From Petrosia ficiformis (lineage: Eukaryota; Porifera; Demospongiae; Haplosclerida; Petrosiidae): DNA of 64,000 nt. The notes under the pieces were generated by a model. That model was not told the DNA's origin. It ran no database searches and worked only from the letters and a program-made list of their open reading frames with translations. Position 1 is the stretch's first letter, and each line of letters opens with the position of its first letter. Made by a program: the position numbers and the translations under genes. Where the stretch lies: assembly GCA_947044365.1 (NCBI GenBank), contig OX345653.1, forward strand, positions 742,501 to 806,500, read 5' to 3'. Below, piece by piece: positions 36,810 to 49,010 of the stretch.

Positions 36810-39800
36810 CATACGTACATACATACATACATACATATATACATACATATATACATACAACTTATATACATACATACATACATACATACAATACATACAT
36901 ACATACATACATACATACATACATACATACATACATACATAATTACTCCAACAATAGTTTATTGTTGAGTATACTTGGAATAAATTTTTATAATACTTTA
37001 TCCTTGTCTTTCAGAGTTAAAACAAATTGCTGTACTTGTGTAAGTATGTAGGTATGTTATAGGTATGTTATAGGTATGTAGGTATGTATATCTAATGGGT
37101 AATTATTTTGTTGATGTACGTATGTATGTGTGTTTGTATGTATGTATATGTATGTACGTATGTATGTAAATATGTATGTATGTATGTTTGTATGTATTTC
37201 TGTATGTACGTCTTTATGTATATATATATATGTATGTACTTATGTATGTATGTTATAGGTACATGTGCATACAGATGTCTTGTATACATGTATGTAGTTA
37301 TATATTATGTATAAATCTTCTTATTTAATACACATATGAAAGCTTACTCGCAGGCTCATTCTATCTCGAATACTCCTTTCAATTGGGTGAGATTCATTAT
37401 CAGAGACATCAGGATTTGAAGTGGCATGAGGTAAGGTCATATGTCTTACAGGATGAGGTGAACCATTATTTGGAGGGGGAGGAATGGCTAATGGTTGTGA
37501 AAGAGTTGATGGAGGGATAGGTTCTTGCTGTGACTGCTCTAGATCTTCATCAGGGATACTGGAGAATAAATTAATGGAGTGGATAGATAGATTTTGAATA
37601 GATGGACAGATATCGTTCTTTGATTGGTAAATACACATTAGATTGAGAATGACAGACGAACAGTATACACATAACTAACCTAGTAATTTCTTCATTTGAA
37701 AATAGTTTAGCTAACTGAGTGGCAAGATGTTTTCTCAAAGGTGATTTAGTTGGTATCTGTGCAATATAGGCTAAATGTTCACTTGTGAAGTTTCCACGTT
37801 CTAAAAATAACAAAGCTCCATGAACTCCACTAGCAATCACATTGTCTGCATATACCTGAATGAATTGATGAAGGAAGGAAGTTTGAATGCATTGTGGGTC
37901 TCTTAGCTTGATAAATCAATCCGAATTCTGGTCAACTCTCTCATTGTCCAATAAACCAATGTATGTATCATTAGCTGATGTATAGACCATTAACTGATGT
38001 ATGTATGTATCCATTAGATCATATATGTACCATTAGCTGATGTATGTATGTATCCATTAGATCACATATGTACCATTAGCTGATGTATGTATGTATCTAT
38101 TAGATCATATATGTACCATTAGCTGATGTATGTATGTATCCATTAGATCATATATGTACCATTAGCTGATGTATGTATGTATTCATTAGCTTATGTATGT
38201 ATGTATCCATTAGATCATACATTGTATATGTACCATTAGCTGATGCATGTATGTATCCATTAGATCATATATGTACCATTAGCTGATGTATGTATGTATC
38301 CATTAGATCATATATGTACCATTAGCTGATGTATGTATGTATCCAATAGCTCCCTCCCTCTCTCTCTCTCTCTGTCTCTCACTCTTAAATGTTGTTCAAT
38401 GTCGCTTAAACAATTTCTTTTGAAATATTAAAAACTAAATTACTAATATCATATGACTAGATACCTTCCATAATGAGAATATGATCAAAGTACTAACACT
38501 ATGTGATCAGTTAAATTAGAACAGACTTTTTATTACTATTAATTTTCGGGAAACTTGTAAACATGTACACGAACATGATCAATTTGGTTCATGAATCACA
38601 TATTGACAATATATATTTCTATTCCCAAATCTAAACTATAATATGAATTATTGAAATTGATTGATGGAGAGAGACACATGTTCAGAAATAATATCTGGAC
38701 CAGTTGGGGTTCGAACCCAGGACATTCTGATTACTAGTCAGATGCTCTATCATCTGAGCTACTGGAGCCAGGTTGAGAAAGAGCATTTCATAGACAATGT
38801 CTACTACTTAGGTCAGGCAAATTCAGCTGTGTGTCTCTCTACTTAAGCTAGATTCACTAGTCGAATATCCACAAAACCTTTTTCTGGACATGTGTCTCTC
38901 CTTTACATATAATAATTATAAGGAGAGCTCCTCTTGTTTCCTCTTTGCCTGATCAGGAAAGGAGGATCGAAGGAGTGCATACCTGCAGCACTTCAGTTAT
39001 CATATGAGTTATTTCAAGTATATTCATTCACTCTACAAACTTTTTAACACAGCAATGTTTCAACAGCTGCAGGTCAGTCGTGGAATATTCATTGACCAAA
39101 CATATTTTAAGAATAGTGTCAATTTCTTAATTATTGTACGTAACACAATGTTTTAGCTAAAACATTTTCAAGTCAATACCATGGCAACAATATTTCAAAG
39201 TAAGATGAATCATCATGTGAGCTTATGTCATCATTATCTAAATTAAATTATGTATAGTACTGGACAGTATTGTATAGTACTATATACTATACTGTAGTGT
39301 ATAGTACTGTATACTGTAGTATATTATACTGTATTGTATAGTACTGGACAGTACTGTATAGTACTATATAGTATAGTATACTGTAGTGTAGGGTACTGTA
39401 TACTGTATTATACTATACTGTATTGTATAGTACTGGACAGTACTGTATAGTACAATATAGTATAGTATACTGTAGTGTATAGTACTGTATATGTATAGAC
39501 TATTGAACACAATACCTCCAAGCCAATCTTTTTTAACCATTCACAGACATCACGATTTGTCCAATATAATGCATTATTTGTTGTTTGACGATGCACTATA
39601 ATGGCTTCTCTTTGATAATCATGCATTCGTAGTAACTCAACCCCAGAAAGAAAACTGAGCTGTTCAACTTTCTTTGAAACCTGTATAAAGAATTATCAAT
39701 CATAAATATAACATGTTATCATCTTTAAAAAGACGAAAAGCTGAGGAATAGACACAGAGACAAACAGAAGAGATACAGAAGAGATACAGAAGAGATAGAC

Positions 39801-42800
39801 AAAGCAGAGAAAGAAAGCCAGAGGTAATACGAGATATTGATAAGAATAAAGTGTACTAATTTGAAAAATGTGAAGCATTATTACTGACAATAGAATATTA
39901 AAAAGGTTTTGACCCTTCAAAGTTGGTAGCCAGGATTAAATTCCTGATCGTGTAACAAAAGCTAATTAAATTCATCGACAATAATTGAGTGTATACATAT
40001 TATAATAATATTCATACACAACATCAAAAGGAGATTGTTAATTTAACACTACCCCACCCATGATGTTATACCATATCATATATACATACATGTAGTTACA
40101 TACCTTGAAATACTTCTTCAAATCATCTCTTGTAAGTGAATTTAGCACTTTTCCATCTATCATGCAATTATATAAGGCGGCAGAAAGGTGAGGCAGACCA
40201 CAATCAATGGCCCATGTATATGCTACCCAGTTATGATTTATATCGGCTGCTTGAGGATGTGGAAATCTGAGAGGATAGATGAATGGGAGAATGGATGGAT
40301 GTTAAAATAGATTGGCGAATGAATGAATGGATTGTAGAATAGATGGATGGTAGAATAGATGGATTGTAGAATAGATGGATGGTAGAATTGATGGATGGTA
40401 GAATGGATGGATGGTAGAACAGATTGGTGAATGAATGAATGGATTGTAGAATAGATGGATGGTAGAATGGATGGTAGAATGGATACATGGATTGATGAGT
40501 GGATTCATATGATAGATATTCATTGAGATACAGACAATTTTGTAATAAGAGATTTCTTTTGTAATCAATTTGTACATGTAACATACTATCGTAATTATGT
40601 TAGTACATATTTATTAGTAGTAGAATGATATTGATAGTCATTGGATGTCCATAAATTGACATTCCTATCATAGGCTAAGGTAAAATTACATCTTTCATGT
40701 ATATATTAAATATGTACATACATATACACATACATACATACATACAACATACATACATACATACATACATATATACATAAATACATACATACATACATAC
40801 ATACATACATACATACAAACATATACACACATACATACATATCAATAATTAAATTTCAAAGAAAACATAATTATATTGATTGCTGAGCATTTTCTACTAA
40901 TTAGTGAACAAACAACGATCTCACTATGCATTAGCTTTATAGTAACAATAGTGAATTAGCTATTTATAGTAACAGCAGCCTTATCTATGCATTAGCTATT
41001 TATAGTAACAGTAGCCTTATCTATGGATTAGCTATTTATAGTAACAGTAGCCTTATCTATGGATTAGCTATTTATAGTAACAGTAGCCTTATCTATGGAT
41101 TAGCTATTTATAGTAACAGTAGCCTTATCTATGGATTAGCTATTAATAGTAACAATAGCTGTTTATAGTAACAGTAGCCTTATCTATGGATTAGCTATTA
41201 ATAGTAACAATAGCTGTTTATAGTAACAATAGTCTTATCTATGCATTAGCTATTAATAGTAACAATAGCTGTTTATAGTAACAATAGTCTTATCTATGCA
41301 TTAGCTATTAATAGTAACAATAGCTGTTTATAGTAACAATAGTCTTATCTATAGATTAGCTATTAATAGTAACAATAGTCATATACATATTAGCTACCGG
41401 TATTTAAAGTAACAGTAGACTACTGTACTATCATCTATTTATAGTAACAGTAGACTACTGTACTATCATATATAGTAACAGTAGACTACTGTACTATCAT
41501 CTATTTATAGTAACAGTAGACTACTGTACTATCATCTATTTATAGTAACACTTGTTGTTAAATTATTGGCAATGTTTATGATACCCAAGGCTTGTAGTGA
41601 GCTTATTTTTAGTAACCATAGTTGCATAATCGTCTTTATAGATTAACTTACCCTGGTGAATGATTTCGAAATTCTTCAATAGTTAAACGAAGTCTGCGAC
41701 GATGAAACAGATTTGGAATACCCAGTCTCTTCTCTAAATCAGAATTATTGAGAGCTAGCATAGCATGACCTGATGTGACATGTTGACGTACTGTACCAAT
41801 ATACTGAGGCATACCTGATTAAGACAGAGGAAGAGAAGACGAGGAGAAGGAAAACAAAAGTATTTAATAATTATTAGTAATTTGGAATATCCTAATGGAA
41901 GATCTATTATACATTTCTAATGAGATTTGTACACACACACACACGCATACACAAGTATACGCATCACTATAACTACCTATAGTAAGTCCACTAATAGATT
42001 ACACAGGTAAAAATTACTACTCTCTAAAGACTATAATGTAGCCTTTGTCTACCTCACTCACATCCTTGTTGAAATTAAATACAATTATAATAATGATATT
42101 CATGAAGCATTATATAGTTCAAAGTGAATTCCAAAGCTATGAGTCGTACTGTTTGTTTGTGTGGCAGCACATAGTGAGAATACCAGTTAGTAGTAATACA
42201 TCTATGAAGTATTTATGTACAATAATGTGTTTAATGACAACTTTAGATGTAGTTATAGTATGAGTAGTTTCTCAAAATTTGTGTTACCGAATTGACAAAC
42301 TAAAAGGGTTTTAGTAAACTAAACTGCTTTATTTTGCCAAATTTAGTTAATTATAGTTATTACAGTAGACTTGTAATTTAGTTATAGTTTAGTTAACTAA
42401 AAGTCAAAATACCTTACTATATAAAAGGAGCTTTACTTACACTCATAAAAATTAATAAAGATCAATTTCTATTGAATATATAGCCTCTCAATGCTCAATC
42501 AATTATTAGTACAGCTAGCTAGATCTCTTATTAACATTACTATTCTATTGTTAAGTAGCTTTATTTATAATACTAAACTTTATTACAGCGAATATTTCAG
42601 TCTGTACCAGCTCAAGAACCCCTATGGCCTGAAACTGTCTTTACGAATAAAATTCTAATTACTTTTGAAAAACAAAGTTAGTAACACAATTAATAATTCA
42701 TGTGAGGTAACAGTATTATTACCTCATGTGCTCAACAATGATTTCCTACAGTAATGTTATCTCATGTACTGAACAGTGATTTCCTATTTAGACTGTACAT

Positions 42801-45050
42801 AACTAATTAGTTTCTGGATCATTGAGTTAAACAATTATACAATGTGATAACAGCTCCCACTTTACTATTCATTCATTTCCTTTCTTCTAGACATACAATG
42901 TCTTAAAATTATATTTATAAATTCTCTTATCTATCTATCTATCTATCTATCTATCCATCCATCCATCCATCCTTCCATCCATCCATCCATCCATCCTACC
43001 TTCCTATCTTTCTATCTTTCCCTCTCTCTACATACCTCCTACAACCACATTCATCCATCCATTCATTCTACCTCCCTACCTCCATCTCTCCACATACCTC
43101 CTAAACCCACATCCATCCATCCATTCTACCTCCCTACCTCCCTACCTCCCTCTCTCCACATACCTACAACCACATTACCTCCTCCCCCCACCTCTCTCTC
43201 TCTCCCTCTCTCCACATACCTACAACCACTTCCATCCAAGCCACAAGAGCTCTTGTATTCCATTGTGCAAATGGGACAGTTTTAAACTCTTCTAGTACTT
43301 GTCGAGGATCTACAGTCTCTTGGATGTTGTTAACTGAGATCCGATTCGAAGTAACACTCACACTAGATCTTGATAGGGTAACAGGAGAAGTGAGCGATGA
43401 CTGGCTTAGTTGAAGATTATCTGTGAAATTAAAAAAGGATCAGTGCTATATGGACCAAATACTTGTACATAAGTACATTATCAAAGCACATGTACTTTAT
43501 CTTGTTAGTTGAATTACCACTGGAGACAAGTACATTTGATATTTCAATGAACAATTGCACTAAAATATGACATGAACATGTACTTATCATATACCTGTAT
43601 GACTCATCTATACATCTACTTGTACATGTACTTGATTCATCTACTTGTACATGTACATGTAATCTATAAAGATACTTTTACTCGTACATGTACTTGATTC
43701 ATCTACTTGTACATGTACACGTAACTACTTGTACTTGTACATGTACATGATTCATCTACTTGTACATGTACACGTAACTACTTGTACTGGTACATGTACA
43801 TGATTCATCTACTTGTATATGTACATGTAAATCCATAAAGATACTCGTAATTAGTACCAATTTGTACTTGTCTACAAATAATCTCTTAGTAGATTTACTC
43901 ATAATTAAGTACCAATGTGTATTTTCTCAAGGTGTGTTAACTACATAATTATATACATGTAGTCCTAGATACATAGGTTAGGATAATGAATATATTTACA
44001 CTTGAAATTTGATATTGGTTATGTATGAACAGCAACACGTTATGTCTGTAGGTCAAACTGAAAAATTTCATATTCTAAGCAAACTATAGTAATGAATAAT
44101 ATATTAGGTATACAAGTAGATATACATGATACGTATATGATATATACTCACTGTATGCATGTACATGTACATACAGACTCACTTTACATGTACATGTACA
44201 CACATACTCACTGTACATATATATGTACATGTACATACATACTCCTTATACATGTACATGTACATACAGACTCACTTTACATGTACATGTACACACATAC
44301 TCACTGTACATGTATATGTACATGTACATACATACTCCTTGTATATATACATGTACATGTACATACATACTCCCTGTACATGTACATGTACATACATACT
44401 CACTGTACATGTACATACATATTCACTGTACATGTATCCATATATGTACATGTACATACCTACACACTGTACATGTACATGTATGTATATGTACTAGTGA
44501 TATTTTAGTCATAGTTATGAAGGTAATATGACAAATAGAACATAAACATACTACATATAGATATATAGTTATGTAGCTATGTTAACTATTAAGTGTAAAG
44601 AATGTATACTAAAGGTTATTCATGTTCACCTTGACCTCGCCATAACTTTAGTTTGGAATGACCAACAATCTTTTTACCTTTATGATTTTCATATACTTAT
44701 TCTTCCTGTTCTTTTTTGTGTATTTTAGATTTCAATCCATTGCTTCATTATTGAGTTACAGTATAATCATGTATCAATCTTATGATATTAAACTATACAC
44801 TATAGTACATATAAGGTCATCAAATCATAATTTTGAGTTCATCGTGTATGTGAACAGACTATGCCTAATTATTAGAGTCAGTCATGTTATAACACTTGGT
44901 AAGTACCAGTGCTGATTACAAGCTACCATTGTTTGAATCTTTTATCTCATAATTATCAGTCATTACTCATTAGGTTTGAAGGTATGCAAAGAATATGTAC
45001 AATTCATGAGATATGCAGGTTATTTGTGTGTCTGCCTGTCTGTATGTATG

Positions 45051-45084
<34 letters not shown>

Positions 45085-48000
45085 TGTATGTATGTATGTA
45101 TGTATGTATGTATGTATGTGTGTGTGACTGTGTGTGCATATATGTATGTGTATGTATGTGTGTGTGCACTGACCTCACTTTGACTATACTATATATTGTA
45201 AACAAACTATATAATTTAAATTCCAGATATCTTGTATCCCATCTTAAAATCACATTTTAAGATAACTAAACAGCTATGATAATACTAATCTCACCATACT
45301 GTGATGATAAAATTAGTTATGCACTTCATAAATATAGTAATATCATAATTACACTCTTGTTCCCACTTGCCAGATTCAGTAGTGAAAATAATTGTTATGG
45401 TATGATATTCTAATTAAAATTGTTGATAATACTGTCTTTCCAGCTATGTAGAGTGTGGTATACATATTATATCATTACTAGTATGATAGCTCAATGCATT
45501 TGCGTATACTAATATTATATTGAATCACTCAACTGTATTGAGCTATCATACTAGTAATGACATAATACTTATAGCACACTCAACTGTATTGAGCTATCAT
45601 ACTAGTAATGACAATACTTATAGCACACTCAACTGTATTGAGCTATCATACTAGTAATGACAATACTTATAGCTCACTCAACTGTATTGAGCTATCATAC
45701 TAGTAATGATATAATACTTATAGCTCACTCAACTGTATTGAGCTATCATACTAGTAATGATATAATACTTATAGCACACTCAACTGTATTGAGCTATCAT
45801 ACTAGTAATGACAATACTTATAGCTCACTCAATTGTATTGAGCTATCATACTAGTAATGATATAATACTTATAGCTCACTCAATTGTATTGAGCTATCAT
45901 ACTAGTAATGACAATACTTATAGCTCACTCAACTGTATTGAGCTATCATACTAGTAATGATATAATACTTATAGCACACTCAATTGTATTGAGCTATCAT
46001 ACTAGTAATGACAATACTTATAGCTCACTCAATTGTATTGAGCTATCATACTAGTAATGATATAATACTTATAGCACACTCAACTGTATTGAGCTATCAT
46101 ACTAGTAATGACATAATACTTATAGCACACTCAACTGTATTGAGCTATCATACTAGTAATGACAATACTTATAGCACACTCAACTGTATTGAGCTATCAT
46201 ACTAGTAATGACAATACTTATAGCACACTCAACTGTATTGAGCTATCATACTAGTAATGACAATACTTATAGCACACTCAACTGTATTGAGCTATCATAC
46301 TAGTAATGACAATACTTATAGCTCACTCAATTGTATTGAGCTATCATACTAGTAATGATATAATACTTATAGCTCACTCAACTGTATTGAGCTATCATAC
46401 TAGTAATGATATAATACTTATAGCTCACTCAACTGTATTGAGCTATCATACTAGTAATGATATAATACTTATAGCACACTCAACTGTATTGAGCTATCAT
46501 ACTAGTAATGATATAATACTTATAGCTCACTCAACTGTATTGAGCTATCTAGCTCACTCAACTGTATTGAGCTATCTAGCAAACTCAACTGTATTTACAT
46601 ATACTCTTGTTACCACACAATTTACAATACTCACTCAGCATGTTTCAATTCATGCAACTATCATAATTTTTGTTATAACTTATAATAATTATTATACTGT
46701 ATATTACTATCAGTATTGTTTGCTGACACAAAACACTTTATTGTATGAACACTTTCAAATACTAGTTACCTGTCATGCTATATACATTGTCAGGCTCAGA
46801 AATATGCTTATTGTGAAACTAAGTTTGATTACCATAACAACGACAAAAATGTATAATTTAAAATATAACAATATTTACTAAACAATAATTAGTATATTTG
46901 ATATTTTATTAATATATTTACGATATTCTTCAGCAGTTAATCTCTTAATGATGGCGTTTCATAACATGCTATAAATATCACAACAGCATCAATTTAACAG
47001 CCATAAAAAACATAAAATTCTGTCCACCAGAATTAATTAATAAAATTTGACAAGAACTATCATAACTATAATAATATATAATGCTATGAGTTATAATACC
47101 ATACTTACCTAGACTGGCTGTAGATGTTTTTGCTATGGTTGTAACACTATGATGTTTTCCGGTACTTCTCGTTCTTCTAAACTTATTCAACAATCTCTTC
47201 ATACTTCTTCTTTCTCTTCCGTGTCTCTCCAGATGAGGTACGGGAGTCACGTCTCGGCTATCAAATTGTGACGATGTAACACTCAGACGATCGGTCCAAT
47301 CTTGAGAAACCCTGAATTCTGAATAATGTCCTCCATAGCCGTTTTCTGTTTGAGTCTCAGCATCTGTTTTTGTAGCAGATAAAGATATCTCAGTTTGCGA
47401 AGCTCGATTTGTTGTATGTATTTTAGTTTTCAAATCTCTTATCATTAGCCTGAGACTGTTGTTGGCACTTTTTACGGAGGATAACTCATTGTTCATTCTA
47501 TCCAACTCTGTAGTAGATGATCTCAATTGTACGTCTTGAAGATCCATCTTGGTTTTTAAATTCATTGATCGCTCTGTCGCTTCTCGTGCCTTCTTTAACA
47601 AATCCCACTTCTCCCTTTCTAAACGAGCATTTTGTCTGCTAAGTTTCTTGATTCGCTCCTCTCTTAATTTCAATTCCATATGCATCCTTTCCTGCTGTAC
47701 TGCGACTTCTTCATTCTTCTTTCTTAACTGTTCTCTCATAGTTTGTAGTAGTTGCTGATCTGCTTGTGCCTTCTCTACTATCAGTGATTGCGTTCTTTGA
47801 TTTCTCCCAAACTCAAAAAAAGTATTACTGTCCTCTACTAATTTCTGTCCTTCAGGAATGGCAAGGGAACTCTTCCCTATGCCTTCATCTAGTTCATCCG
47901 AATCTTTGCGTTTCAATACACTTTTTTGTAACCCAGGAGATACTTGTTCTTCCTCAAGGTTCAACTCAACTTCCATCTTCAAACCCTGCTCTTCTTCCTG

Positions 48001-48789
48001 CTGTTCTCCTTCCTCCTCAAGCTCCTGTTTGTCTACCAGCTGCTGATCTTTTCCATTTCCCTCCATATACAAATCATCAAAAGCAGATGGCATAATGACT
48101 TCTTTTGCAGAGTCATTATTCTCTTCATCTTCATAATCAGAATGAATGGAAGAATTTGGCAGCTGCTGCAGTGTTGATCCCATTAAATCAAATGGCATTT
48201 CCTTCACAAGCAAAGGGATTTCGTCATAAGGTATTATAGGAGGCTGCAGTGCAGGTACGGAGGAAGAGTAAGAAAATGGGTATGATCTTTGATGACGGTG
48301 TATTGGTGAACGTTGCGATTTTGATCTTAGAAACATATCTCTTACTGGAGGTAGGAATGGGTTTTGAGGGTGATGAAGGGAACCGGTGGAGGGAAGGAAT
48401 GGGGATTTCACTCGGATTACTTCTGGTTCTGGAGTTGGGGAGTTACTACTACAGGAGCTACTGCAAATTGGAGTAGTAGACCTCAAAACATTGTCTTGTG
48501 CACTACTAACTCGCTCAAATTCTTTTTCTTCAACAACCATAATCTGCTCATCCATCCTTCTCCTTGAGGCTGGATTACTCCTCGCTAAAGTGTTCCACTG
48601 TCGCGTCTGCACAGAATGTTCTAAAGACCTCCTATTTGGGTCTATCATTGATGTACTACCATTTCTGTGTCTCCATTGTCTACGATCTAAATGCTCTTGC
48701 ACTCTTTTCAACTCTTCTTCCATCGATTCGATAAATGCCTTTCTATTTCGAATGTCCACTGGTGTTGGAGTACGTTGAACAGCTGCCAT
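36316..48789 (-). CDS. KAZN: Kazrin-like protein, coiled coil plus three SAM domains
   Basis: Exons 47109-48789, 43220-43420, 41652-41814, 40104-40266, 39516-39680, 37680-37855, 37348-37558 and probably 36316-36402 give 948 residues. Seen: helical N-terminus; low-complexity acidic middle; coiled coil (about 330-460); then three SAM domains, including LVAWMEVVVGMPQYIG, HRRRLRLTIEEF, NHNWVAYTWAIDCGL and YADNVIASGVHGALL...LRKHLATQLAKLF. The SAM triplet and the HxxVAxxW and LRKHLA features fit kazrin better than liprin-alpha or -beta, though all are related. Known of the family: adaptors at cell junctions and endosomes, actin and microtubule links. The final exon is inferred from a CGA|GTAAGC donor at 37348 and an in-frame exon ending in TTTV, a class I PDZ-ligand-like tail; without it the frame stops at 37321 (928 residues). 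Introns are packed with satellites. Confidence 0.82.
36420..36941. repeat. (CATA)n array in last kazrin intron
   Basis: About 520 bases of CATA/TATA repeat. All overlapping open frames (Tyr-Ile-His-Thr or Met-Tyr-Val-Cys) are artefacts. A related TATG tract lies at 37060-37260. Confidence 0.95.
37960..38345. repeat. 39-base minisatellite in kazrin intron
   Basis: About nine copies of a 39-base unit (TGTATGTATCCATTAGATC, then ATATATGTACCATTAGCTGA), with small length variants, in the intron between exons 5 and 6. Confidence 0.9.
38666..38901. mobile_element. TIR-bounded element carrying a tRNA-Thr-like unit
   Basis: A 236-base unit bounded by inverted repeats of about 21 bases: GGAGAGAGACACATGTTCAG at 38666 and its near complement at 38881-38901. 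Inside, on the minus strand, lies a tRNA-like unit (38696-38768). No clear target-site duplication seen. Non-autonomous, in a kazrin intron. Confidence 0.6.
38696..38768 (-). tRNA. tRNA-Thr(AGT)-like sequence, probably not functional
   Basis: Seventy-three bases with a perfect D stem (GCTC/GAGC), a perfect anticodon stem (TCTGA/TCAGA), loop CTAGTAA giving anticodon AGT, and B box GGTTCGAACCC. The acceptor stem has two mismatches (pairs 2-71 and 3-70), the T stem has one, and no T-run terminator follows. Because a related degenerate copy lies at 9883-9965 and inverted repeats flank it, I read it as a tRNA-derived SINE or passenger. Confidence 0.5.
39252..39500. repeat. TAGTACTG-type tandem repeat
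   Basis: Imperfect repeats of TATAGTACTGGACAGTACTG and TATAGTATAGTATACTGTAG, self-complementary, upstream of exon 5's donor side. Confidence 0.8.
40275..40505. repeat. GGATGGTAGAATAGAT repeat
   Basis: About 230 bases of GGAT-derived repeat right after the exon 4 acceptor side in the kazrin gene. A CATA tract follows at 40725-40835. Confidence 0.85.
40925..41565. repeat. Minisatellite with TATTTATAGTAACAGTAG core
   Basis: About 18 copies of related 30-45 base units (ATTAGCTATTTATAGTAACA, GTAGCCTTATCTATG). The word CTATTAATAGTAACAATAG is shared with the palindromic minisatellite at 30920-31465. Confidence 0.85.
42293..42412. repeat. AGTTAACTA-rich repeat, copy 2
   Basis: Runs of TTTAGTTATAGTTTAGTTAA and complements; related to 4021-4260 and 60610-60745. 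Part of the 41815-43219 kazrin intron, which otherwise holds no recognised feature before the pyrimidine tract at 42930. Confidence 0.5.
42930..43219. repeat. Pyrimidine tract and splice-donor minisatellite, kazrin intron 2
   Basis: CTAT, ATCC and CCTACCTC simple repeats lead into about four copies of a unit containing CTCTCCACATACCT-ACAACCAC. In transcript sense that is GTGGTTGTAG|GTATGTGGAG, the end of exon 2 plus its donor. The copy nearest the exon is the used junction. Confidence 0.75.
43605..43835. repeat. TACTTGTACATGTACA repeat
   Basis: Five or so copies of GATTCATCTACTTGTACATG with variants, in kazrin intron 1. Confidence 0.8.
44150..44490. repeat. Palindromic ACATGTACATGT repeat
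   Basis: About 11 copies of a 28-31 base unit, ACATGTACATACATACTCAC plus TGT, in kazrin intron 1. It shares the ACATGTAC core with 34925-35672 but has a different spacer. Confidence 0.85.
44612..44858 (+). repeat. Dispersed repeat B, copy 2
   Basis: Full-length match to 29465-29700, in kazrin intron 1. Overlapping open frames are not coding. Confidence 0.8.
45484..46590. repeat. 49/51-base minisatellite, about 22 copies
   Basis: Regular units containing GCTCACTCAACTGTATTGAG and CTATCATACTAGTAATGA, 49 or 51 bases depending on a CA/TATA variant. In the majority type, ATAGCTCA pairs perfectly with TGAGCTAT across a 9- to 10-base loop, so each unit is a hairpin; a second variant (ATAGCACA) breaks the stem. 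Open frames are artefacts of the 51-base (17-codon) period. Confidence 0.92.
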
Positions 48790-49010
48790 TCGATGGCCAG
48801 TTAGTTTAACAAAACTTTTTTAAATGAATGTTTAGCGAATTAGTAAAGTTAGTAAATCCGTCAAGTGCTCTAAAAACACTTTTGCATGTCTGATCATCCT
48901 ACGCATGGAATGTGTACAAACCACTCCTGATTGCTTTAGCTAGAAAATTACTGGGGAGTGGCTCAGCTTTCTGTAGACACACCTACATACTATATTAACA
49001 CGTTGTAAAG
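48790..49010. promoter_or_regulatory. Bidirectional promoter kazrin / SF3B2
   Basis: 221 bases between divergent start codons. No TATA or known factor site is assigned with confidence. Confidence 0.5.

Noticed and set aside
36302..37051. 249-codon Tyr-Ile-His-Thr open frame
   Set aside because: CATA repeat translated in one frame; it runs antisense through the last kazrin intron.
38696..38768. Functional tRNA-Thr gene
   Set aside because: Two acceptor-stem mismatches, no T-run terminator and flanking inverted repeats favour a tRNA-derived element, though the call is kept as uncertain.
45484..46590. Repeat protein with period 17 residues
   Set aside because: Open only where units are 51 bases; 49-base units break the frame and the array lies in an intron.
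47549..48778. Several open frames antisense to kazrin exon 1
   Set aside because: They are shadows of the GC-richer coding exon on the opposite strand.
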